Shown here: one piece after another, positions 9,055 through 20,195 of the stretch | How positions within the stretch are numbered: position 1 is the first letter of the stretch | Layout: each line of letters begins with the position of its first letter | Assembly: GCA_036898135.1 (NCBI GenBank) | Contig: CM072513.1 | Coordinates: 75,677,625-75,741,624 of the forward strand | DNA length: 64,000 nt | Direction: 5' to 3' | From: Oncomelania hupensis | Lineage: Eukaryota; Mollusca; Gastropoda; Littorinimorpha; Pomatiopsidae | Program-made: the position numbers and the translations under genes | Notes under the pieces: model-generated | What the model saw: the letters and a program-made list of their open reading frames with translations, nothing else | Databases searched by the model: none | What the model was told of the DNA's origin: nothing

Positions 9055-11009
9055 GTAAATGTCGAGAGTTGCCTTTGTTTTCCCATGCAGTACAATACCA
9101 ATCCATACACCTGTATTGTCCAACCGTATCTTATAACACAAAGGTGGAAAGTTACTATTGATTTCCTGACTCCCAGAGTGAAACTAACGGTGGGAATAAA
9201 CTCAATTAAAACTTGCTGGGCTGACTTTTAACTCCTGAAGAAGCTTTTAGCGAAATACTTGTATACGAGAGAATCTTTGTTTCTGGTGCGTTATATGAAG
9301 TTTGGCCTTCAGCTTTCTTGTCTCTTCATGTTAAAAAACAACAACAAACTTCTAGCATTCCATTAGTGAACTTAATTTATTCATGAACCCGTACCTTCCA
9401 GTTAACATCCTTTCTTTTTGACATTGTTCTAGGCATTATAAAAACGTGAACGTAACGAACCTGACACTTTTAGATAACATCCATCCTTTTTTTTTCTTTT
9501 TTTTTTTTTACATTGCTTTGAACATTATTTAAAAAAAAATAATACATCTGTGTTGTAATTGAAGAACTGATCGAAATGATTCCTCTGGGTCCTTAACTTG
9601 ACTGATTATTAATATTGATTACCTTCCTTTTTTGTTTGTTTACACTACAAAATACAGTTGCTGTACCCAAATTCTTATTAAAGGTTTGGGATTTATCGTG
9701 TGACATTTAAATACCAGTTGTTCTCTCCTTTTAACCCTTGTTTCTTTTTCTTTTAAAAAACAATATTGGGCTTGTCTTTCATGGGTCAAGTTTGACGATA
9801 CCAGTCCATGAAGTGTGCCTCCTTTGTGCCAATCAACGTCGACTACTCGCGACATGTGCATCCAGTTTGTTTTTAAACATTGACGACTATAGCTGACAAT
9901 GCAGCAGGGGTGCTGGCGTCCTTTTGGTAACAAGACAACTTGCTTTGTGTTGTGCCAAAACACATTTGTGAGACCTGTCACAATTCGCCTCGCTCGATTT
10001 AGCATTTTCCCTGTTTTAAAATTTTAGCTCTCAGGACTAGTAACTTGACATTTATCTACCCTCCGTTTCATTGGTAGGGTTTGTTTGACGTCACTAGTCC
10101 ATGTTATGCGTACCTCACTTTTGCCATTGACTATTGATGACTAGTAGAGGTCACGGAGGGATGCTAATTTCCTCGTGATACTTTAGCTCCATGTACCTGT
10201 ACATAGTAAATTAACAGTTACCTGACAATTGACATTGTTAGAAGTCCATGCGGTATGTGATGTTAAAAATAAGCTAGTTGACTGAAACGCGTTTCGTTTT
10301 CAATGCCATTTTATTGTAATCTGTGTTGGCACCACGGGGTAATTTCTCTGTTCGGTTATAAAGCGTTCGTATTCGTAAAGAATGACGGTTTTTGTTTTAA
10401 ATTTCATGACGTAATTGCATTCCATTAAAAGGGGAGGAAACGCGACACATTTGCAAGGCATAGGCTTGTTTGACATAGACTGTCTTTCTTTAATTTCAGG
10501 TAAAAATTGAGAATTTCGAAATAATAGGCGTTACTGGTAGAAAAAAAAGAAGCTTTGGGGACGAAAGTGGTATCAATTGAAATAAGAGTGAAAATCGGAA
10601 GATGTCAAGTAGTTTTTAGCTAGCGTCGATCTGAATATTGGATTGTTGCATGTATTTTATTCCCCAGCCATTTCGCTCCAACTCGCCACTCCCCAAATGG
10701 ACAGAACAACAACAACAAAAACAACTAACCAAACTCATTTGTTTATTGCTTTGCAGTTTTATATGTTTATTTTTCTTCAGAACACTTCTAGCACGCAACG
10801 TATTGCGTGGTTTGACCGTGCTATATACAATTCATGACCTAACATCTCTTTCAAATGGTGGACTAAGGCGGGAGCTTTGAAATAAACGATACTTTAGTAT
10901 CAGTGAACTAAGTGTTGCCTAACTTAAATGTTACTTAAGAATAATTTAATCGGTTTACTTTACTTAACGTAAGAATAATTTAATCGCCTAATAGAAACGG
11001 AGGAGGACC
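9055..11009 (+). other. presumed first intron of the globin gene
   Basis: Begins with the donor GTAAAT. No acceptor plus helix-C/E-like exon was recognised in the following several kilobases, so the intron may be long and full of repeats. Segments near 9785-9850 and 10070-10140 share TTTGACG...ACCAGTCCATG-like phrases and may be a diverged duplication. Frames at 9640-10005 (minus) and 10616-10880 show no recognised domain. Confidence 0.45.
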
Positions 11010-11170
<161 letters not shown>

Positions 11171-11889
11171 AAAAGATTATTACTCTTTTCTTCTGTACTA
11201 GAATCTATTATGCATATACTCATTCCTCCATTTTTTTTATTTTTTTTTTGTTTTGATTCAGACCACCGCCACCACTCACCCCATCACCCATCCTTAGCTA
11301 TCCCCTCCCTTCCTCCCTCCCTCGTCTCTTATTCGTCAGCAAGTGTCTGATTTTATTTTGTATGAAGCCGGATGTTTAGAATGAATGCGTGAGTACTGCG
11401 CTTTGAACTGTTATTATTCATTGGAAAAAAACGCTATATAAATATCCTTATTATTATTTTATTATTACTGTACTCTTATACTATGTAAATGGAGACGAGT
11501 CTGTCCGTTTATGACAAAACAAAATATGGCAATCGATCGATGACATTTTGAGAAAATCGCCAATTTGTGACTTGATGGCCTTTTTTTTGGTGTTTTCATT
11601 ATTTTATTGTCTGGATCTCTCATTATAAGGACACCTAACATTTAAAATTCGCGAAGCCTCTCGTCGTGGAAGGATGTGACAGTCTCGGTTATTTTTTATT
11701 TATTTTTTTTTTTACAAAAGAAATCTTGCTTTGTTTTGACATCACATAGCAGAACACATTTGTACTTTAAAAAAAAAGGCCTTACAGAAGTCATAATAAT
11801 GAACAGTGGAGGGAGGGAGGCAGGTGCAGAAGGAGAGGGAAAAAGAAGAACTGGACCAATGATGTCAAAACATTAACCGGCGCTGGACA
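11171..11889. other. no gene seen; element-tail-like sequence
   Basis: ACGCTATATAAATATCCTTATTATTATTTTATTATTA near 11430-11470 looks like a short LINE or SINE 3' tail (GC..TATAAA plus ATT units). No coding family is recognised. Confidence 0.4.
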
Positions 11890-11896
11890 TATCACG

Positions 11897-12291
11897 GGGT
11901 GGCCTCGTGGCGCAGTGGATAAGTCGCCGGTTTCCTATGCCGAAGGTCGCGGGTTCGATTCCCGCAAGGGGCGAACGTATGTGACTTAGGTACGAGACTA
12001 TTGAGGTCACCGAGGGTTTTCTCCGGGCGCTCCGGTTTCCTCCCTCCCTTCAATAATGGTACATGACGCAGTCAATATACAAATTTCAAAATTAAAAAAT
12101 CGAGTTTCATTCCGTCTTCCAATAGCGATCTCCCTGCCTTTACACCACCTGTTTGAGTGATTGGTGTATATTTGGTGTGTGTGAGGGTGGATGAGACAGG
12201 TGAGCGTGTATGTTGGTATAGATCGCCGCGCTTTGAGCCTGGTTGATTTGGGGAAAGGCGCGTATATAGCATCCTGTATTATTATTATTAT
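11897..12291 (+). mobile_element. SINE-A, full-length copy
   Basis: A 395-bp unit between 7-bp direct repeats TATCACG (11890-11896, 12292-12298). The 5' end is tRNA-like: GTGGCGCAGTGGATAAG is an A-box region and GGTTCGATTCC at about 11952-11962 is a B box, so it carries an internal RNA polymerase III promoter. The body includes GGTCACCGAGGGTTTTCTCC. The 3' end reads GGCGCGTATATAGCATCC and a (ATT)n tail. Other pieces lie at 33271-33511 and at 54470-54766 with 55196-55366. Mobilised in trans by a LINE (inferred). Confidence 0.8.
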
Positions 12292-12394
12292 TATCACGCA
12301 TCCTGACAGCAGCAACAGATTGAACAGACCGAAGTGGCCAAATCTCCGCGACAGCATCTCCCATGTTCCTCCAACGGCCCGACGGGCTGAGGGA

Positions 12395-12414
12395 TTAGAT
12401 AGATTAGATTAGAT

Positions 12415-12448
<34 letters not shown>

Positions 12449-12465
12449 AACAGACGGACGCGTAG
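12395..12465. repeat. compound STR: (ATTAG)n, (ATAG)n, (ACAG)n
   Basis: Short blocks in this order. The same order of motifs occurs on a much larger scale at 59003-59632. Confidence 0.85.
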
Positions 12466-12573
12466 ATAGATCACACCAGCTCACTTCCAATGTGATGAGC
12501 ACTGTTCATTGCCTCCACATTTTGCTTGCTGCGGGCTATTTATAGCTAGCCTGCACCCTCCCGTCCAGTGAAA

Positions 12574-12781
12574 GGAATTGTTGTTGTTGTTGTTTTGTAG
12601 ATTATAGTCACACGACACTTTCGCATATAGGTGACTACTGGACCGATTTATACTGACACCAGCGGGCCAAATGTTGATAAAGGGGAAAATAATATGATCA
12701 CACGTTGACCAATCCGGGATTCGAACCAGAGACCTTTCGGTTACTAGCAAGACGCTCTTACCAACTGAGCTACCCGGCCCC
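12574..12781 (-). mobile_element. SINE-C, tRNA-Thr-like head, copy 1
   Basis: Flanked by the perfect 10-bp repeat TCCAGTGAAA (12564-12573, 12782-12791). On the minus strand the head reads GGGTAGCTCAGTTGGTAAGAG (A box) and GGTTCGAATCC (B box) with CTAGTAA in the anticodon loop, which suggests tRNA-Thr(AGT) ancestry. The body (GTGTGATCATATTATTTTCC..., GGTGTCAGTATAAATCGGTC) is shared with the copy at 24450-24644, so this is a SINE and not a tRNA gene. The tail is (CAA)n. Confidence 0.85.
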
Positions 12782-12791
12782 TCCAGTGAAA

Positions 12792-13215
12792 TGAAGCATC
12801 GGCAAAGCTATTTCTAGCTAGCCTGGCTGACCTAACCTCAAAATCTAAAAACGTTGGTTGAGTCGCTGTGAGATGCGTAGATACATACGGAATTTTGATG
12901 AGCTAAGTTCTTAGTTAGTGTCCTATGATACGGGACATGATATACAGCATATAAACGTAATGTAGGAGAGTAATCATGGTTTCAAACATGAATTAGCATT
13001 GCAAAGAAATCATGATGGGCGATTAAGACCATCTGTGATTGGAGTCTGCCCAGAAAATTCCCCCGTGCATGTTAGGCATTTGATACGCAAAGTAGGAGAG
13101 TAATAACATGTTTGTGACTCGAACAGAACGCATAAGGACAGCGGGTAAATATGGGGGAAACATGCTGAGACAGTACGCCTTGCAGTACAACAAGGCAGCT
13201 GGTTTGTATAATGGA
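12792..13215. other. no gene seen
   Basis: Short frames only. TACGCAAAGTAGGAGAGTAATAA near 13085 resembles AACGTAATGTAGGAGAGTAATCA near 12953, so a small local duplication is possible. Confidence 0.4.
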
Positions 13216-13665
13216 AACATCCTATCCTATCCTATCCTGTCCTGTTCCGTAACTCGAAGGTCGTTGGGGCACTAGCGTATTCCATCTTTTTCTGTCCTCA
13301 TGGCTTCGCTCAGTGTCAAGCCAGTCCATTCTCGAATGTTGTCCTCCCATCTTTTTGGGGGGCTCCCTCTTCTGCTTCCTCCTTGCACCGTGCCTTGCAA
13401 GATGGTCTTTGCAAAACCTGATGCTCCGGTGATGTGGCCATATCATCGGAGTTTCCGTTTATTCACCACTGTGAGCATGTCATCGTGTTGTCCAATGGTT
13501 TGTGTGATGGCCTGTCGGACTTCGTTGTTGGTGATGTGCTGGGTATAGGAAATGCCCAGAAGTCTTCTGGAGCACCTCATCTCCATGCTTTGTATTCTTT
13601 GTTGTAGATCTGCTGTGAGAGTCCGTCTTTCGCATGCGTATATAGGAAGATGAAAAGCGTATAGG
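13216..13665 (-). pseudogene. L-GGATA LINE 3' fragment
   Basis: Minus-strand sequence starts (at its 5' end) in the LYACE/TLTADLQ-like region, passes MRCSRRLLGISYTQHITNNEV, HDDMLTVV-KRKLR, and ends in the (GGATA)n tail at 13216-13232. Frame changes near 13440 break it. It is 5'-truncated like all other copies here. Confidence 0.8.
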
Positions 13666-15186
13666 AAAATGGAAACATAGCATAGCAGCAAATGAATCAA
13701 CGTACTGATTGTGGCTGCACAGCCCAAGAAGAAGAACACTTTGGAGTCATTATTTACTAGTAATGCGTTGAAGCAAAAAGCAAGGCAGTTTTTGGTATAG
13801 AACTTCAAACCGTTGTTATTATGCACCACGTTTGTTTCTGTCTATGCGCAGGTTTGCGGTTAGATTGTTTTGTGGGAAGCAGAGTAATATTTGTCAAACC
13901 CATGCGGGTGAAAATTGGGTTGCTTTCCTTGCAAAAGCAAAGCAGCCTTAGAGCAGTGCCACCCAAGAAAAGGGTTTAGAACCAAGAACCCCTTTACCTT
14001 GTTGTGGTTTGTTATTATATTTTATTGCAAGTTTCACGTCTATAGGCCCTAAATATGGCATGATTGTGCATAAGGAAATTATTTCTTTTACGTCATCTGT
14101 TACTAATTAGAGCACTGCGAATCAATTTGCCATCGCAGCCAACCTACCGAGGGACAAATCAAATCGGCTATGTAAAACGAGCGAGGCTTGGAAAATTGAC
14201 TTGTAAATCGATATCATAATTCAAAGCTCTTTGTGGCGGGAGTGAGCTGTTTGGAAGACCATGCGCTTTCTGTCCTAAATATGTTTAGTTATATCCGGCA
14301 AAGATGTGTTGCCCGAAATGTGCGCTTATTTAGTTAACGGTCTTTTTTTTCTTCTAGTTATGTGTGTGTGTGTTTGGGTGTGTGTGTGTGTGTGTGTGTG
14401 TTTTGTGTATGTGTGTGTTTTGTGTGTGTGTGTGTGTGTGTGTGTGAGTTTAAGATTAAACATAGCCTGTATACACTACTAATATTGCATCTCTGTCAAA
14501 ATGCCAGGAACAAACCCTTCTAACATATATATGCAACCATTGTTGTAGACGCCAACGCTGATCCGTTGCCCAGCTACAGGCCACAGCTACCAAACTAATA
14601 AAACTTAATGGGGTGTTCCACATGCGAATTGTAATAAACCAAAACCCAGAGAAGGTTCTATATTAGTTATTATTTACTCAGGAATGATAGCCTACAGGTT
14701 ACACTCTGTCCAGATAGTTAACAATTTGTGGTAACCTTTGAGTGATAGTCGTTGTATTTACATTTCTTCTGTTTCAAATTCAATGTTGCGTAGAACCTGC
14801 ATACAAATAATAAAATCATGCGTCTTTCGAACAATTAGGTTGTTGTGAGAACGATCACGAATACAAGGATCCACGTTTTATAATAACTGGTTTGGTTTCC
14901 TATTGGCGCAAAATTCTATCGTAAACTTTATATCATCCGCGTGGAGCACGTCACCTTCAAGGCAGTGACATTATTTTCTGAACAATTTGCATGAATGTGA
15001 TCGCAGACAAGTCAAACGGGAAATGGTCACTGCTCTGAAATATGTTTTTCCTCCTCTCTCTCCCCCCTCCTCTTCTCCCCACTCCCCCTCTAATGGTGAA
15101 TTCCCGTTGGCTAAAGATTTCCACGGAATTCGGACAGAGACATATACCCGGAAAGACAGTTAGAAAGTAAACTTAAATAACATAAC
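13666..15186. other. no gene seen; (GT)n at 14360-14447
   Basis: Contains a two-part (GT)n repeat interrupted by TTTTGTGTAT. The remainder has only short frames with no recognised motif. Confidence 0.45.
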
Positions 15187-15890
15187 ACAGTGCATAGCTT
15201 CAAATATTTAGGAGCCATTGTATCAGACAATGGGTCCCGACAGGATCGCACAAACAACTGCGGTCCTGACAAGGTTGAAGCCCATTTGAGAAGAAATGAC
15301 CATCAGTCTACATTCCAAGGTAAGGCTGCTGCGCTCCCTTGTCATCGCCATCGTCCTATATGCTTGCCCTGACAAGGTTGAAGCCCATTTGGAAAGACAT
15401 GGCTAACAGTCTGCACTCCAAGGTAAGGCTGCTGCGCCCCCTTGTCATCTCCATCTTTCTATATGCTTGCGAACCATGGATCCTTATAGCAGATCTACAA
15501 CGAAGAATACAAAGCATGGAGATGAGGTGCTACAGAAGACTTCTGAGCATTTCCTTTACCCAGCACATCACCGACAACGAAGTCCGACAGATCATCACAC
15601 AAGCCATTGGACAACACGATGACATGCTCGCAATGGTGATGGTATGGCCACGTCACCAGATCATCAGGCCTTGCAAAGACCATCTTGCAAGGCACGGTGG
15701 TGCAAGGAGGCAGAAGAAGAGGGAGACAATAAGAGATGGGAGGACAACAGTCGGGAATGGAGTGGCTTGATACGGAGCGAAGCCATGAGCTTTGTTGAGG
15801 ACAGAGATAGCTGGAATACTCTGGTTAAACGATCATTTGTGCTGCCCCAAAGACCTTCGAGTTACGGGATAGGATAGGATACGAAATAAC
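15187..15890 (+). pseudogene. L-GGATA LINE 3' fragment with internal duplication
   Basis: Begins HSFKYLGAIVSDNGS and ends with the family stop and GGATAGGATAGGAT tail. The segment GACAAGGTTGAAGCCCATTT and the following 100 bp (first at 15266-15367) recurs at 15369-15468, placing two copies of the same LINE stretch in tandem. After the second copy the frame is open through MRCYRRLLSISFTQHITDNEV. Later frameshifts split the C-terminal WEDN region. Not functional. Confidence 0.8.
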
Positions 15891-17061
15891 TTAACATTTG
15901 AGGAACTCGGAGGAGACGGACTAATTGGATCTTGTATAGTTCAGTAAGTTAAATAACAGTTTCTGACCGTCAGTATTGAGTAACTGCGATAGACAGAGAC
16001 TTGTCAACCGAGTCAAAGAAATAACAGTACTAACTAGCAGGCATCTGCTAGTCACCGTTGAAGAATTTTGCGAACAGAGATCGATATTATATTCAACAAG
16101 GTTTCTGACAGTTACGCGACTATTATTATAAAGTCTTTTTCACTGTTGAGGGTTTGCCAGAAAACAGGACATCGTCAATAGAGACATGTTAACAGAGTCT
16201 GTATATTGGTGCGTTAAAAATACAGGTAACAGCATCACTAAAACTAACTACAGGGTACATTTTGTAGGAGACGGATCGATAGAGGCATGTATTTCGGAAA
16301 GTTAAATCGTAACACTTATTGATTGACCCTTTTTACTTGCCACAGCTAACGACCTTTGGAGAGACAGACCATTCTGAGCAGAAACAAGTAGACTAGGAGT
16401 AAATAAAATAACTAGTGCTAATGTTAGTTCCCTTTGAAAAAAATGGCGCAGACTGGTCCAAAGAAACCTGTAGTTTAGTAAGTTATAAATAGGAGTTATT
16501 GACTTATTTGGGGTTTAGACTGTTGGGAAAGTGCGAGATAGTTTGACACAGAGAGTATACATTTGGCCAAACTTTTTAAAAAGCGTGTCTTTTTTATTTT
16601 TATTTTTTTTCCCAAAAAGCTTCCACTTTATCTAGAACTTATTATTGCTTTTTGTTCTTGCGTACTTTTCAAAATATCATGTCATTCTTCCTTTGATTTC
16701 TGTTGGGAAGTATTGTGGTGGTGTTTTGTGGTTTGTCTGCCTCTGTCTGATGCGAAGAGATTAGCGCGAACATTTGCACTGTCCTGATTTGTCTTGTTAT
16801 TGTTGAAATTAGCTTTAAAACAATATATGTCCCTATTTGTTTTTTAATACTGTATGCGAGCAGTTAACTGTTTTCCTCCATGTATCTGGAAGTTAGTGTT
16901 TTATTAGTTTCTTGCATAACTCTCTGGTGGATGAATACCTGCAACAGCATAGTCTCAGGTAACGGTGCCATTGTTTTCATGTTAAAGGAACGTTCGTCGA
17001 CTTCAAAACTTTTTTCTGAAGTGCGGGAGACGTAAACTCAATCTCGTCCAGTCCTTGTGAT
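15891..17061. other. no gene seen
   Basis: TATTGAGTAACTG/TTGACCG..., GTTAAATAACAGT and GGAGACGGA...ATAGTTCAGTAAGTTAAAT-like phrases recur loosely at 15910-15960, 16260-16310 and 16440-16500, hinting at a degenerate tandem repeat of several hundred bases. No coding region recognised. Confidence 0.35.
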
Positions 17062-17926
17062 ATGCACACTGTCTTGTGTTTCAGTGTCATTGGCACAGGG
17101 CAGCTACTTGTACTCATGGATTCTACTCTCTCTATGAGACAGTATATCACTAGAGTCTGTCGGGTTTGCTACTTTGAGTTGAAGAGAACTAGTTCAATTA
17201 GGAAATTTCTATCAGAAGACGCCACAAAGACCTTGGTTACTTCCTGTATTCTATCTAGATTAGATTATTGCAATTCCCTTCTCATTGGCTGTCCAGATTC
17301 TATCCTCTCTCTGCTTCAAAAAGTTCAGAACTCTGCTGCCCGTCTTATCTTTAAAGTAAATCATCGCCAACCCTCCACACCTCTCCTTGTTAAGCTACAC
17401 TGGCTTCCTGTCGCGGAACGTGTTAAGTATAAAACTGCCTGTATCTGCTACAATATTGTCATCGGTTCTGCTCCTTCTTATCTATCTGACCTTGTCTCCC
17501 TTTACACTCCATCTCGTTCCCTTCGCTCATCCACTGACTGTCGTCTTCTCCGTCAGGGCCGTTACAAAAGAAAATCGCATGGTTTCCGCTCTTTTGCTGT
17601 CCACGGCCCTCACCTATGGAATTCTCTCCCCTTTCATGTTAGACATTCTACCTCCTGTGAATCGTTCAAATCCAACCTTAAAACGTATCTTTTCTCAAAA
17701 GTCTTTCAGCAGTATCTGTAGTTGTAAAAGGGGTTTGGAGGGGTGGGGGGTTAAGTAGTAATTTAGAATGCTTTTGTCATATTGATTTACACAGCAGTAG
17801 TATGTACGCGTGAAAGAGTAACTTGTCTTATAATTATAGTATATGTATAGTGTGTATATGTGGTTGCGTAAGAAAGTGTGCGTGTATAGCGCTTAGATCC
17901 TTAGGGTAGGCGCTTTATAAATGCTA

Positions 17927-17957
<31 letters not shown>
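17062..17957 (+). pseudogene. CR1/L2-like LINE C-terminus and 3' end
   Basis: An open frame to TAG at 17719-17721 carries the conserved distal RT/thumb part of CR1/L2-type LINEs: MDSTLSMRQ, SCILSRLDYCNSLL, QNSAARLIFKV, LHWLPV, YTPSRSLRSS, LWNSLP and FKSNLKTYLF in the usual order. Homology begins around 17104. The catalytic palm and the endonuclease are absent (5' truncation). The 3' UTR ends with GGCGCTTTATAAATGCTAG and (TTA)n at 17930-17957. The part present is uninterrupted, so the copy is relatively young. Confidence 0.85.
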
Positions 17958-17959
<2 letters not shown>

Positions 17960-18878
17960 AGCGTGGGAGGTCACGGAATGCTAACAGCGAAAATTATAAT
18001 TCGAATAGTAATGATTTGGATTTGAGGAAGTGCGACAGACCACAGCCCCTTTCTTTGTATGCGTACTTGAAATCAATACTAATGTCAGCTCGCTTCCGTT
18101 TTAGGATTTTCGCAACAGCCTGAACTTCGATTGGGAGAAAAACTAAAAATATTACTCGAGGAAACGGACTGCCCTCGCTGACGTACATTTACCAGAGAAT
18201 TGTACAGTGAGAGTCAGATAATGTCCATTCGTTTATAATAATTTTTCGCATATTTCTAACCTTTTTCGTGGTCCTTCTTGATACAGCGTAAAAATTTGTC
18301 TTGTTTTCAAGGACAGCTTATTTCAAGCCTTTTGATGTTCCTGTAGCACTAGTAGTTGGTTATACTGCTAATTTACATGTAGATCACAGCTCTGTGGCTG
18401 GGAAGAAAAGCGTTTGTATAGCATCCTAAATAAGTATAATAATAATAATATATTTTTTTTACAATCATCATTCTTATTATTAAAACACATACATGACCTC
18501 ATAGGACATAGGCCATACAAGACCTCATAGCAATTTTGGCATCCACACATGCATGAAATGTTATTAGAGCTTAGAGTGTATAGCCATTGGCATAATTATA
18601 TTTGAGAGTCGGTGTGAAATTATGAGGAAACAAGGAAGGCAGCAAAAAACAAGTATAAAATTGTGTGAAAAGTCTTGCTAGAGGAGTTTAGTCCACTTAG
18701 TGAACACAAAACTGTTCTGAAGGTTTTGGAATTTTAAAAATAATTGACTTTACTGTAACGTATAAAAGAGCTGAAGGGGTGTGTCCAATAAACTGACTGA
18801 GAAGATCCAAAACATCTGAATATTTATTGAGTTAGGGTGTAACTTTGTAATTAGGTGAAAGAACACAAAAATGTGTGC

Positions 18879-18880
<2 letters not shown>
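17958..18880. other. no gene seen
   Basis: Short frames only. A small (AAT)n lies near 18438-18452. Confidence 0.4.
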
Positions 18881-18943
<63 letters not shown>

Positions 18944-18953
18944 TGTGTGTGTT
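18881..18953. repeat. (GA)n-(GT)n microsatellite
   Basis: About 60 bp of GA followed by a short GT run. Confidence 0.95.
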
Positions 18954-19255
18954 TGTGTGAGTTCGCGCGCGCGCCAATATTCCGATAGGCTTCAAACTTT
19001 CTGAAGTAGTTCTTGTGTAAAACTTCGAAACAATTAACGCGTAGATAGAGTGGTGTGTACAAAATGAAACGGTGTGGGATGGGGTGAAGAGTTTAGAGTT
19101 ATATGGGAAGGTGAGACAGGGAGTGCCAGGGTGCTGCAAAAGTTTGCGGAAGAGCCCTATTTCTTGGACGCGATTTAGGACAGAGTGAAACCTGTTGTTT
19201 GCTGAAGTGTTCAATTTCTTCAAAGGATTTTGGAATTGTTCTTGAGTGCACGCAA

Positions 19256-20195
19256 CTTCAATTCAATTCAATTCAATTCAATTCAATTCAATTCAATACA
19301 ACTTTATTTATCCACATAGGGCAATTACAAGATTTAGAAGCAGCTAATATTATTGAAATAAATAAATACATAAAAAAGCTTAAAAAACTGTGAAATGTAA
19401 AAGTTTATCACACGATTTTATAAGCACATGTCCTACCATACAAACATAAGCCAAACACACACGCAAACACACACACACACCACGCACATCATGAACACTC
19501 ACAGCCGACAGTTAAATCAAATAAAAACATGAAGGTAAGAAAATAAGGTAAGAATATCATCAATGAATCATCATTGCAGTAGGGCGGTGGGGAAAATGTT
19601 AAAGCGGAGATGATCGCATCAAATTTAGCAGTCGAATTGCGCAAGGAATAAAACTGTGGGAGCGGCGATTACCTTTACAGGCCGGTAAGGCAAAACGGCG
19701 CCCGGATGGTAGCACTGAGAATTCGCCCGCCAGAACATGCTCTGGTCTACAAATAATTCCGTTCGCCTTCTTAATGATTTGCCGATCGCAGAAAGAACCC
19801 AGGTCTCTCTGCCTGACACCGATGATCTTTGAACAGACATTGACAATGCTGGACAAGCTATTCCTATCCCTCACAGTCAGGCTGTGGAACCAACAAACAA
19901 ACGAAAAAGTCAGCAAGCTCTCAATGAAAGATTGAAAAAAAGGGCTGAGAATCTTAGAATCCACAGAGAAAGACTTCAGTTTCCGGAGAAGGTACAATCG
20001 CTGTTGGCCCCGTTTGACAATGCACTGTGTGTTCACATCCCATTTAAGCTTGCTGTCAAAAACTGTGCCCAAATACTTATATGTGTCAACAATCTCAACA
20101 TCTTCATTATGAATAACACTTGGTTGGACCACCTCTTTGACTCTCCTAAAGTCAAAAATCATCTCTTTCGTTTTAGTAACAACTTCGGAAAGAGA
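19256..20195 (-). pseudogene. LINE C-terminus (Rex1/CR1-like) with (TTGAA)n tail
   Basis: The minus strand is open from about 20195 to a stop at 19599. It reads VTKTKEMIFDFRR (typical after the RT catalytic box), YKYLGTVFDSKLKW, QQRLYLLRKLKSF, FIESLLTFSFVCWF, then ...LPSGRRFALP and SFIPCAIRLLN near the end. This order is typical of Rex1/CR1-related LINE ends. The 3' UTR contains ATAAATAAAGTTGTATTGAATTG with the pentanucleotide tail at 19256-19297. It is 5'-truncated, and the visible part is intact. Confidence 0.8.

Noticed and set aside
12704..12781. tRNA-Thr gene on the minus strand
   Set aside because: The tRNA-like head is followed by a body shared with 24450-24644 and bracketed by a 10-bp duplication, and the anticodon stem is poorly paired. 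It is a SINE.
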